Of a DNA stretch of 6,855 nucleotides, positions 1 to 6,825 are shown one piece after another. The first letter of the stretch is position 1, and each line of letters begins with the position of its first letter. This stretch comes from Candidatus Omnitrophota bacterium (GTDB lineage: Bacteria > Omnitrophota > Gorgyraeia > Duberdicusellales > 4484-171): assembly GCA_016939345.1 (NCBI GenBank), contig JAFGHG010000173.1, positions 1-6,855 of the forward strand, written 5' to 3'. The translations under genes and the position numbers were made by a program. The notes beneath the pieces are model-generated. The model saw only the letters and a program-made list of their open reading frames with translations. It searched no databases and was not told where the DNA came from.

Positions 1-3000
1 ATCTAGGGCACTATGGATCACATCATCATCTCCTTCACGAAAAACTCTCCTTGCTGCATAGTATTGCGGAGCTTTGTTTAGATAATATTTCAAATTAGAT
101 TTATGCTCTCTTCTCTCAGCTATTGCCTTATTTTTTATTCTTATCAGGTTAATAGCAAGCCATAAAGAACTTAAAGCGATCGCGGTAAAAATAATAATAA
201 GGGCCTTACTTTCAGATACACCTGATTTATTATTTAAAGCATTGATCCTTGCAAGTGCTTGATCGTATACGGCCGGCCTCTGATCCAGCGGTACATATAT
301 AGGTATTATCCTGCGCTGGTAGCTTACGGCTAATCTTTTTCTTACTCCAAATTGATCTGAGCCTAAACCTTCTAATATTGCAACTGTAACAGCTGCGCTT
401 AGCGGGTTAGAAGGCTCTTCTCCCTTTGTGTATAAATAAACTATATGTGATATAGGCACCAATAATCCGCTTGGATTTGACATTAGAAAATCGCCCATAC
501 TGGCATTTACCGCTGCTATTAACCGATCTCCTTCTATAAAACCGGCCAGGTAATCGTCAGGCATATTGTCTGACCTTATCCACTGCCAGTTATCAGCATA
601 TTTAAAAGCCAATCTTGAACTTATATAAGTTTTCCCTGTATATGGATATCCGGTTAAGAGTACGCCCTGATTTGTATTTCTGTTTAAGACAATGTCTCCG
701 TAAACAGGAAATGTTTCAACTCCGCCCAAATCAGTATTTTCGGCTGTTCTTAATGGCTGGACTTGGACAGGTTTTGAATCTGGGCTTGATTGCTTGAATA
801 ATTCATTCTCATCAAAAAGCCTTTGAGCTTGAGGGGATATTTCAACAGTATCTTCATCTTGCCTTAATCTTCTCTTTGTCATATCATTATCTGTACCAGT
901 TGATTCATGAACTGGAGTAATTGCTTCTTGCTTTTGTCTAAACTTTCTTAACCACTCCTTAAGAACGTTCAGGCGTTCTGCATCGTCAAATCCGCTAACT
1001 CCGAAAATTCCGGCAAAAATTACGGGCACAGTTATTAAGCTAAATAAAACTAGTTGTAAAAACCCGCTGGCATTGCTTTCATTGCCTCTCAAACCATCCC
1101 TGGCCTGATTCCTGCTTTGTTTGACTTTATTTATCAATTGTCTTAAACTGGTTCTGGCTTGAGAATTAAAATCAATTAATTGCCCGCTGATTATCCTATC
1201 AATTTCTCCTGGAGAATAACTGCTTTTTTCAAGCAATTTCTCTATTTTTCTTTTTAATTCTGGGGTAGATACTGGATAACGGCTGATTAATAAATTTAGG
1301 GCCATCAAGCGTTGCCTTGGCGTACCAGAGGCCAAAGTTCTAGCTGCCCTGTTAAATACCTGGCTTGCTCTGCCTGCATCCAGTGAGCTGAAAGAAGCCA
1401 CTGCCAGAACAAAAACTACCGCGAGCACGATTCCGATCACAATAATTGAAACGTTGTTGTTTTCATCTTTTCTGATATCTAACTTTGAAATCAAACCAAT
1501 TAACCTCTCATGAACCATTGGTGCTTTTTTGGCATAATCAGAATATTCTTTACCATAGCTTACCCAAAGGTTAACATTCTCAAAAACGACACCATATACA
1601 AGGGCGATTAGCCCTGTTGTTACCGGTAAGACAATAAAAGGAAGGGGCAATGCCATTAGCAGGCCTATAAGGACCATTGACCAACTAAAATAAATCGGAT
1701 GACGTAGATAGCTATACAAACCGTCTGTTATCAACTGTGAATTATCGGTATTATGGTGCCGGGGAGCGCTGCTAACATTTATATAATGGCCGATTACAAC
1801 AAACATTCCTAAAAGGAACAATCCAATATGGCGAACTGCGATAAGTAATCTATCAGTATGAATTAATTTAAATATTTCAGGGTCTACACCTTGGCTTAAA
1901 CCATTAGTAACCCCTGCAACTGTTGCCAGGAATATCAATCCAGCCATAGAGGCAAGAAATAAGGCAACATAGTATTTCTGATACTTGTTATTTGTGTATT
2001 CTTTAAGTAACTCGCTTTCTTCTGTATCAAATAAATATGGCGCAATAACAACTCTTAAAGGTTTCTTAATTGCAAACCTTGCAATTGCTAAAGTAACAAT
2101 CGGCATTGCGACTGCAAACCAGAAAATAGCTAATGCTCCTGTGATTACTGAAATAATTGGAAAATAGGGTTTCAGGAAGGGCAATAATGAAAACCAGATA
2201 ACGGCAAACAAACCAGCCCAGATTATAGTGCGTATACCATGATTAGTTTTATATGTATATCTGTTTTGCCTGTTTTGTTTAACTGGTTTCTCAAAGGAAG
2301 TAGCTATGGTTGATAACCAGCGGGATAATAGCATGCCGATTATCAACCCGATTACAAGGGCAACTATTTCACTTTGGATCGCATTTGAATTAGCTTCGGG
2401 TTTAAGCCTGTTCCAGAGTTCAGGGTGGTCATAGGGGTTGTTCTCAATAGTGATTGGCTCAATTTCAAAAGGAAACTTGCGATCACCGGCATAAGGATCA
2501 TAGTAGTCGCTTACCCTGCCCAACTCATAGTAAAGCCTGTAAAGCGGTCCGAAATTATCAGCTGTTAAAACTCGCGGGCGTGTGGGATTAGATAAAAACT
2601 CACCTGTGGCTTCGATATCGCCGGAAAAACTCAAGAAATTAGGTTCAAGCACTCTACTTGGGACAACTGCTATCCAGTCAATACCGTATTTACTTAATTC
2701 AGGTAAAAGAGTAGGTGTGTGGGCTCCGATCACATGATCCAATCCCATGATAACCACTTTCTTCATCTGTTTTTCATCCGCTATGCTGAATCCAAGAGCA
2801 ACTCTCTTTGCTGCTACCATATCTCTTAAGACCTGGATCTCATGATGTTTGCGAACTGCATTAATAAGATCTTTTTCTGCTCTATTTTTCTCCTCACCCT
2901 CGGACTCAAAGTATTTGCTTAAGGCTAAATCGACCGGTGCGCCTTCTCCCGCTGCTTTCCAATTTAATCCCGGTGCTTCTATACCGTGAGCTGTATAAAG

Positions 3001-6000
3001 TACTGGTTTACCATCCTGCTTAAATAGGCTGCCGTCAGCATACTCTCTCTTAAAATTTATTGTATCGCCTACATCGACTCCTTCCTTATAAATCAGCACT
3101 TCTCTCGCAGACCCTATGAGTTGAACTAACTTAAACTGATCTCCTAACTGGGTAAAATGATCCTCGCCTATTACAATCACCTGAGCATTTTGAAGGTTCA
3201 GATGCGGTTTAGCTTTTGCAAAAACAACTGCAAAATCTCTCCAGTTAAAAGGTTTCTGGTCATTCGCATCTGTCTGATCTGCATCCTCAATATCACTGAC
3301 GGAAATATTGTAAGAATCTTTTGTTTCTTCTGCTCTGCCATTAATTGAAACAGCAAAAGAAGCTAATACCAATACACTGCTTGTTAAAGCAAATTTTAAG
3401 AGCCTAAGGGCTCCTACCCTGATTGCTAACCAGGATATCACAGCCAAAATAAATATTCCTGCCCCTGCAAGAACTAGTGAATTAGAATCTCCTTCATCAC
3501 GGGCCCTTCTTTCATAATAAGTAACAACCACCTGAATACCCTCTTCAGCCATGATATTAAGCAGCCTTTCTAATCTTTCTCTGTAGATCTCACGGATATC
3601 TGCGTCAATAGGTACTTGGCCTGAAATAATGTCTCTGAATAAAATCTTTAAAATCCTATATCTATATTTGTTCTGGCTATCGATGATTTCATCGGAAAAT
3701 CCGTTAGCAAAGCTGATATCAGTATCCTCCCATATCTTGGACCTGGCTAAAACTAAACCTGCCTCTAGGGCCTTAGTCCTGTTTTCTTCTTCAGCCAGAG
3801 CTTTGTTTAGCAGACGCATTTTATAATAGGGTCTTGAATGATTTGTCGGCCCGCCGATTTCAGTGGTGAAATCCAAAAGAAGCTGCCAGATTTCAGCAAC
3901 TGCGTCAATGGTACGCAATCTGGCAGAATCACCGCTTACCGCAAAATAGTTAATTGCCTTATGAGTTTCTATAGTTGTGCGAGGATCAGATGATAGGTTT
4001 ATCAAATTTTTATACAGCTGCATTTCTAAGGGGTAAACATATGATGTGGCCTCAAGAATAGCTCTGTTTTTGCCTGCCTTACCCACAAGTCTGCCATGGA
4101 TTTCTATATCCTGCCTATTTGCATCATTTAAGCTTTCAAAGCGTTGATCGATTTCTCTCTGAATCTGCTCATTGCCTAAGGCGATCTCAGCAACATAAGC
4201 CTGGGCTGATTTAACAGCATGAACTTCATGAACCATGCGATACAAGGCGTATTCGTGGGAATCTTTAGCAACTGTAATTGACCCAACATCACTGTGGTCA
4301 AGCTCATGGAATAAGGTATCAAGAATATTCAGCATTGATTGATTTTCTTCGATTTCAACAAAAATTATGCTCTGACTTATCTTTCTATCTGTTAATCTAT
4401 AATGAAATCCTGCAGGAACAGCATTGTTGTGGCCAAACAAGCCCCAAACCCATGAATCCTGAGGCAAGCCGAATATAAATTCAGGATTGTAGCTTACATG
4501 CATGAATCTGCCGGCTCCCTCGGCAACGATCTCCATAACTTCCGGGTTGATCTCTGAGAAAAGCCTCATTTCTCCGGGGGCAATCTCTTGCAAAGATCTA
4601 ACAAAATTATTAATGCTGTCATACTTGATCTGCTTTATTCGTCTTCTTCTTTCTTCCAGCCTTTCAATTTTGCTTGTGTAATGGCTTCTTCTCATATCAA
4701 CAAGTCGGGAAATGGATGAAGGTAAATCTCTGTTAAGCTCCTTCTTGGCCTCGTTTATGTCATAATCGACAACATCCAGATTGCTCTTTATTATATTATA
4801 GATATTAGTTCTTCTTATCTGCACTGCTCTTACAACCCTCAAGCCAATAAGCAGTAATACGATTAAGGCTACTCCTATGACTACAGCTGAATTTGTTGAT
4901 TGATCTTGCGATTTGTCTACACTGGCAGAGGAATCGAGTATTGAATCTCCAAGCTTATTAACAACATCAGCAGCCCCATCAAGGCTGGCGATATCACCAT
5001 AATAGCTTACAGCATTACTCAACCATTGCTGGATACGCAACACCTCATCATGATTAACACCGCCTTGAAGGGCTAATAATTCATGATCAATGATTGCAAT
5101 GCCGTCCTGATTACTGAAAAGACTTTCGGCAAACAGGATTTCTCTAGCGTTTCCTGTTTCATCAGGGATAATCGCTGCTCCAAAATCAAGGCCTGTAGTT
5201 ACTATCTTAACTCTCCTATTGATATTAAGGGTAATGATATCCCGGGGCCATATCTTCTCCTCCCACTCCACAATATTCAAACCAATCAATCTCATGGCTC
5301 CTGACATGGCTGCTATCTGAACCAAGAGCTGCTGTAATCTATCCTGATGCTCTGATAATATCTCTATTTCTCTAAGTTGCGGCCTGCGCATATTGGCCTC
5401 ATCTAAGCCCTCCCGCCAGGCCAAAACTTCTTCTAAACTGCGGCCGTCAGAAGCATAATCACCTACAAAAGAAAAATCAGAGGCCGGCACAGAAACCGAG
5501 TAACTATTGCTGTTATCTTTTATATTATTTGAACTGTTATTTTCTAATCGCATCAAGTCATAAATCCACCACATCTGTCTATTTGCATAATCTATCTCTT
5601 TATTAAGTGTAGCTTCCTCCAGGGCTTGTTTAAGCCACTCTATCTGAAATTCACTGGCGCCAAATTTTATTGCTCTAGAAATTATTTCATCTTTACGCTC
5701 TTGCATTGAGGATAAATAAAGGACTTCAACACCATAGGCGCTTGCTTCTTCCTGGTTAGAATACCCTGGTGTTTGATAATGCCCTGCATACTCATGAACA
5801 TAGAGAGCCAATAAGGTTGATGGACGGTCAAACATCCCTTTCTTTAACAGCATGTAATGGAAGGGGCTATTATCAAATGTAACCATTTGAGCGCCAGGTT
5901 CTTTTCCAAAAAGATAATTTCCTGAAGGATAAAGTTCATCTAATATTATTTCTACTTCTCTCATATTCTCTGTAGTAATAACTTTTAAAAGTTCATTGTT

Positions 6001-6801
6001 CCATAAACCATTATGAAGAGTAATAGCCCTGTCTGGATTTTGTTCAGCTTCTGTATAATCTATGAGATCTATTGTATTTTCAATAGCTAATCTAACCATC
6101 ACAATAATTTCTTCTTCTTTGGTTGTAAGCGGCATAACAAGCTCTTGAAATCTCTGGAAAACTGTCCTTTGTCCAGGGGATAAGTCCTCGCTCAAAACAA
6201 TTTGTTTATCTGACAACTTGGGTTTCTTGCCTAATTCAGCAATCAATCCCGGAAATGCAAAACCAGCTGAAATAAATCCAGCAAAGCCTAGGATGAACCA
6301 CAATTTAGTACTTTTTGATGATACTAATAAAGCGCTTAGTATCAATGCTATAGCCAACAAAAGTGCTGACATAACAAAAACAGAATCAGAAGCCACTTCG
6401 CCACGGGCCCTCTCTTCTAGTCCATAGCCAATAGCCAATAGTCCATAGTGAGTATCTTTTTTACTATCGACTATGGACTGTCGACTATCGACTAATTGCC
6501 ACGGACCCTCTTTTCGGTTTTCAATTGCATTGTTTCTACCTCCAGTTTGAGCTGCTACGCCTGACATAAGTAGGAACCACACCGTAGTAGTAGCTAAAGT
6601 CTGCTCTGATGAGTTCAGCATACTCTCCGATGACCTCTTCAAAGTGCCTTGAGACCTGTTCCATAACCCTGCCGGAATGAGTGATGATAAAGTTGTGGAT
6701 CTTACCCTTTGTGTCTCTGGCTGAGCCAAAGATACCGCCCGAGTCACAGACAAAATGCTTAAAATCAAGCCCTGTACCCATGATCTACCTCCTTTTGCCA
6801 T
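1..6801 (-). CDS. Giant modular membrane protein, C-terminus beyond window (at least 2267 aa)
   Basis: The frame is open across the whole window with no stop. Module order by residue: membrane segments 141-160 and 168-187; peptidase-like module with HEYAGH (336-341); membrane 640-654; module with HELDH (832-836); membrane 1109-1127; signal-peptide-like 1134-1153; ChaN/TraB-like (GEDH 1212-1215, GLDH 1353-1356); several membrane segments from 1478 on, with a methyltransferase signature RHP (1700-1702) and E1741; helical basic region 1804-1907; membrane 1914-1932; HPr-kinase-like P-loop (2051-2058); membrane 2201-2220. The start is uncertain. ATG 6801 has AAGGA 8 nt upstream and a signal-like N-terminus ending SLA-QP. 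However, convincing protein-like sequence begins only near residue 129, and residues 1-128 overlap a better-looking small ORF. Later in-frame starts are GTG 6396 and ATG 6372, both with weak ribosome sites. I recognise parts but not the whole protein. Function is unknown; a cell-envelope location is inferred. Confidence 0.85.
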   Translation of the reverse strand, partial: MAKGGRSWVQGLILSILSVTRAVSLAQPETQRVRSTTLSSLIPAGLWNRSQGTLKRSSESMLNSSEQTLATTTVWFLLMSGVAAQTGGRNNAIENRKEGPWQLVDSRQSIVDSKKDTHYGLLAIGYGLEERARGEVASDSVFVMSALLLAIALILSALLVSSKSTKLWFILGFAGFISAGFAFPGLIAELGKKPKLSDKQIVLSEDLSPGQRTVFQRFQELVMPLTTKEEEIIVMVRLAIENTIDLIDYTEAEQNPDRAITLHNGLWNNELLKVITTENMREVEIILDELYPSGNYLFGKEPGAQMVTFDNSPFHYMLLKKGMFDRPSTLLALYVHEYAGHYQTPGYSNQEEASAYGVEVLYLSSMQERKDEIISRAIKFGASEFQIEWLKQALEEATLNKEIDYANRQMWWIYDLMRLENNSSNNIKDNSNSYSVSVPASDFSFVGDYASDGRSLEEVLAWREGLDEANMRRPQLREIEILSEHQDRLQQLLVQIAAMSGAMRLIGLNIVEWEEKIWPRDIITLNINRRVKIVTTGLDFGAAIIPDETGNAREILFAESLFSNQDGIAIIDHELLALQGGVNHDEVLRIQQWLSNAVSYYGDIASLDGAADVVNKLGDSILDSSASVDKSQDQSTNSAVVIGVALIVLLLIGLRVVRAVQIRRTNIYNIIKSNLDVVDYDINEAKKELNRDLPSSISRLVDMRRSHYTSKIERLEERRRRIKQIKYDSINNFVRSLQEIAPGEMRLFSEINPEVMEIVAEGAGRFMHVSYNPEFIFGLPQDSWVWGLFGHNNAVPAGFHYRLTDRKISQSIIFVEIEENQSMLNILDTLFHELDHSDVGSITVAKDSHEYALYRMVHEVHAVKSAQAYVAEIALGNEQIQREIDQRFESLNDANRQDIEIHGRLVGKAGKNRAILEATSYVYPLEMQLYKNLINLSSDPRTTIETHKAINYFAVSGDSARLRTIDAVAEIWQLLLDFTTEIGGPTNHSRPYYKMRLLNKALAEEENRTKALEAGLVLARSKIWEDTDISFANGFSDEIIDSQNKYRYRILKILFRDIISGQVPIDADIREIYRERLERLLNIMAEEGIQVVVTYYERRARDEGDSNSLVLAGAGIFILAVISWLAIRVGALRLLKFALTSSVLVLASFAVSINGRAEETKDSYNISVSDIEDADQTDANDQKPFNWRDFAVVFAKAKPHLNLQNAQVIVIGEDHFTQLGDQFKLVQLIGSAREVLIYKEGVDVGDTINFKREYADGSLFKQDGKPVLYTAHGIEAPGLNWKAAGEGAPVDLALSKYFESEGEEKNRAEKDLINAVRKHHEIQVLRDMVAAKRVALGFSIADEKQMKKVVIMGLDHVIGAHTPTLLPELSKYGIDWIAVVPSRVLEPNFLSFSGDIEATGEFLSNPTRPRVLTADNFGPLYRLYYELGRVSDYYDPYAGDRKFPFEIEPITIENNPYDHPELWNRLKPEANSNAIQSEIVALVIGLIIGMLLSRWLSTIATSFEKPVKQNRQNRYTYKTNHGIRTIIWAGLFAVIWFSLLPFLKPYFPIISVITGALAIFWFAVAMPIVTLAIARFAIKKPLRVVIAPYLFDTEESELLKEYTNNKYQKYYVALFLASMAGLIFLATVAGVTNGLSQGVDPEIFKLIHTDRLLIAVRHIGLFLLGMFVVIGHYINVSSAPRHHNTDNSQLITDGLYSYLRHPIYFSWSMVLIGLLMALPLPFIVLPVTTGLIALVYGVVFENVNLWVSYGKEYSDYAKKAPMVHERLIGLISKLDIRKDENNNVSIIVIGIVLAVVFVLAVASFSSLDAGRASQVFNRAARTLASGTPRQRLMALNLLISRYPVSTPELKRKIEKLLEKSSYSPGEIDRIISGQLIDFNSQARTSLRQLINKVKQSRNQARDGLRGNESNASGFLQLVLFSLITVPVIFAGIFGVSGFDDAERLNVLKEWLRKFRQKQEAITPVHESTGTDNDMTKRRLRQDEDTVEISPQAQRLFDENELFKQSSPDSKPVQVQPLRTAENTDLGGVETFPVYGDIVLNRNTNQGVLLTGYPYTGKTYISSRLAFKYADNWQWIRSDNMPDDYLAGFIEGDRLIAAVNASMGDFLMSNPSGLLVPISHIVYLYTKGEEPSNPLSAAVTVAILEGLGSDQFGVRKRLAVSYQRRIIPIYVPLDQRPAVYDQALARINALNNKSGVSESKALIIIFTAIALSSLWLAINLIRIKNKAIAERREHKSNLKYYLNKAPQYYAARRVFREGDDDVIHSALD
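397..729 (-). other. HPr-kinase/PEPCK-like P-loop domain (residues 2025-2135)
   Basis: The layout is that of the HPr kinase C-terminal fold: VYGDIVLNRNTNQGVLLTG leading into a P-loop GYPYTGKT (2051-2058), then a helix, then WIRSDN (2074-2079) at the position where HPr kinases have an acidic pair. A later strand is HIVYLYTKG (2119-2127). The Walker A motif (GxxxxGKT) is intact. No HPr or PTS gene is visible nearby, and the usual HPr kinase signature near the C-terminus is not evident. A sensor or kinase-like ATP/PPi-binding domain of unknown target is the safest reading. Confidence 0.5.
1507..2229 (-). other. Membrane module (residues 1525-1765): isoprenylcysteine/phospholipid methyltransferase-like
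   Basis: Several hydrophobic segments (about 1525-1543, 1548-1572, 1611-1630, 1653-1673, 1708-1740) are followed by the hallmark of the ICMT/PEMT membrane methyltransferase family. This is TDGLYSYLRHPIYFSW with RHP at 1700-1702, then a late helix with E1741 and the tail LWVSYGKEYSDYAKKAP. In the family the RHP region and the glutamate near the C-terminus help bind S-adenosylmethionine. All these hallmarks are present, so the domain may be active. The methyl acceptor cannot be told from sequence. As part of a giant protein it is an unusual fusion. Confidence 0.65.
2647..3189 (-). other. Module C core (residues 1205-1385): ChaN/TraB/EreA-like domain
   Basis: The order of motifs matches this superfamily: a strand ending in GEDH (1212-1215), a strand with a glutamate (LIYKEG, E1240), and a late strand followed by GLDH (VVIMGLDHVIGAH, 1353-1356). 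In the known families the paired GxxH motifs and the glutamate form the active or ligand site of haem-binding ChaN or of TraB/TIKI-type proteases. The domain follows a segment (1134-1157) that looks like an ordinary secretion signal ending INGRA-EE, so it is probably outside the cytoplasm. Substrate unknown. Confidence 0.5.
3481..4830 (-). other. Module B (residues 658-1107): HExxH zinc-metallopeptidase-like
   Basis: This module is about 450 residues long, nearly the same as module A. It opens with a strongly basic, coiled-coil-like helix (SKIERLEERRRRIKQIKY, near 710-727). It then shows AGFHYRL and, after an acidic strand, LDTLFHELDHSDVG (H832, E833, H836), a canonical HExxH zinc helix. Glutamates at 850 and 859, within MVHEVHAV, are candidate third ligands. 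The C-terminal part (870-1098) is helical and charged, ending YYERRARDEGDSNS at the next membrane segment. An active zinc hydrolase is plausible. The family cannot be named without a profile search. Confidence 0.5.
4894..6240 (-). other. Module A (residues 188-636): peptidase-like, with a non-canonical HEYAGH motif
   Basis: This is a soluble module between membrane segments, about 449 residues long. An N-terminal helical part (QRFQELVMPL, then acidic helices) leads to NSPFHYML and ALYVHEYAGHYQ (H336, E337, H341), followed by EEASAYG (E351, E352). The spacing is HExxxH, one residue longer than the zincin HExxH, so zinc binding is doubtful. After an Asn/Ser-rich linker (420-437) a second half carries IIDHELLALQGG (H573, E574), which resembles a zincin helix that has lost its second histidine, with another histidine at 584. 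I infer degenerate or atypical metallopeptidase-like folds. The family is not identified. Confidence 0.4.
6398..6417. repeat. Direct repeat copy 2 flanking the hairpin
   Basis: The minus-strand sequence GAAGAGAGGGCCCGTGGCGA lies one base beyond the hairpin arm. It encodes EERARGE in the giant frame, directly before the first membrane segment. A third, looser copy sharing AGGGCCCGTG lies inside the gene at 3492-3513, encoding ERRARDE, again just before a membrane segment. The motif may therefore belong to the gene's own linkers, and only copy 1 would then be the product of duplication. Confidence 0.7.
6419..6493. repeat. Heptamer-repeat hairpin, 31-bp imperfect stem with 13-nt loop
   Basis: On the minus strand one arm (6493-6463) is four heptamers of the type AGTCGAT/AGTCCAT plus AGT. 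After a 13-nt loop (6462-6450) the other arm (6449-6419) is ACTATGG/ACTATTG/GCTATTG/GCTATGG plus ACT. Pairing the 31-nt arms by hand gives 4 mismatches and 3 G-T pairs; everything else is Watson-Crick. This looks like a small non-autonomous repeat element. It has no run of T after the stem on either strand, so a terminator is unlikely. In the giant frame it reads through as QLVDSRQSIVDSKK and so on. Confidence 0.85.
6492..6530 (-). other. Probable severed native start of the giant gene (12-codon remnant)
   Basis: ATG at 6530 follows GGAGG with an 8-nt gap and lies 5 nt after the stop of the upstream small ORF. It encodes MQLKTEKRVRGN, then hits TAG exactly where the heptamer hairpin begins. 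The residues EKRVRG parallel EERARG at the downstream copy (residues 129-134 of the giant frame). Removing the 98 nt between the two copies gives MQLKTEKRVRG joined directly to EVASDSVFV and the first membrane segment. That would be a normal-looking membrane-protein N-terminus. The coordinates and the frame arithmetic (98 is not divisible by 3) are seen directly; the ancestral reconstruction is inference. Confidence 0.5.
6496..6515. repeat. Direct repeat copy 1 flanking the hairpin
   Basis: The minus-strand sequence GAAAAGAGGGTCCGTGGCAA matches the copy at 6398-6417 at 16 of the first 18 positions. The two copies are offset by 98 nt and bracket the heptamer hairpin, as a diverged duplication made on insertion would. 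In this copy the phase encoding EKRVRGN belongs to the ATG at 6530, not to the giant frame. Confidence 0.7.
6536..6781 (-). CDS. Small hypothetical protein, 81 aa, upstream of the giant gene
   Basis: ATG at 6781 has a perfect AGGAGG 6 nt upstream, and the frame ends at TAG (6538-6536). The product starts MGTGLDFKHFVCDSGG and has a helix-like middle (EQVSRHFEEVIGEYAELIRA) followed by FSYYYGVVPTYV. It has no signal peptide or membrane segment, and I do not recognise it. In favour of it being real: the ribosome site, a balanced amino-acid composition, purine-rich first codon positions, and its stop lying 5 nt before another ATG (6530) with its own Shine-Dalgarno sequence, as in a translationally coupled operon. 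Against: the same DNA is open in the giant frame, and the last residues (RRSSSNWR) look less natural. The region looks somewhat more GC-rich than the giant gene. Confidence 0.5.
   Translation of the reverse strand: MGTGLDFKHFVCDSGGIFGSARDTKGKIHNFIITHSGRVMEQVSRHFEEVIGEYAELIRADFSYYYGVVPTYVRRSSSNWR
6539..6543 (-). promoter_or_regulatory. Shine-Dalgarno GGAGG for ATG 6530
   Basis: GGAGG lies 8 nt before ATG 6530 and overlaps the last codons of the 81-aa ORF, a typical coupled-operon layout. It now serves a 12-codon remnant. Confidence 0.55.
6788..6793 (-). promoter_or_regulatory. Shine-Dalgarno AGGAGG for the 81-aa ORF
   Basis: AGGAGG lies 6 nt before ATG 6781, which is ideal spacing. It falls inside the giant frame (codons for G-G-R), so both frames cannot be free of constraint here. 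Confidence 0.65.
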
Positions 6802-6809
6802 ATCCACAT

Positions 6810-6814
6810 TCCTT
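6810..6814 (-). promoter_or_regulatory. Shine-Dalgarno-like AAGGA for ATG 6801
   Basis: AAGGA lies 8 nt before ATG 6801, with a GGAG a few bases further upstream (6816-6819). It is acceptable but weaker than the site at 6788-6793. No convincing -10/-35 promoter is visible in the 54 nt available upstream of the ATG. Confidence 0.35.
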
Positions 6815-6825
6815 TCTCCTGCTTT

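Noticed and set aside
5068..5085. Active zinc site at HELLAL (residues 573-578)
   Set aside because: The second histidine of HExxH is absent; the next histidine (584) is too far away for a normal zincin helix.
1..6420. Sequencing frameshift or internal gene boundary between modules
   Set aside because: The frame is continuous with sensible protein on both sides of every module junction, and I saw no intergenic spacer or convincing internal ribosome site.
615..6427. Plus-strand ORFs of 60-73 codons (615-797, 1985-2167, 3157-3348, 3629-3826, 4278-4478, 5083-5304, 6218-6427)
   Set aside because: All lie antisense to the continuous minus-strand gene, lack ribosome sites worth noting, and have unnatural compositions. 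They are shadows of the real frame.
6419..6493. Transcription terminator
   Set aside because: The stem is strong, but neither strand has a T-run after it. The T-run on the plus strand lies in the loop, and the heptamer structure points to a repeat element.
6719..6801. Confident signal peptide at the start of the giant ORF
   Set aside because: The segment GLILSILSV with SLA-QP looks plausible, but the region overlaps the 81-aa ORF and the following Ser/Thr/Arg-rich sequence looks like off-frame translation.
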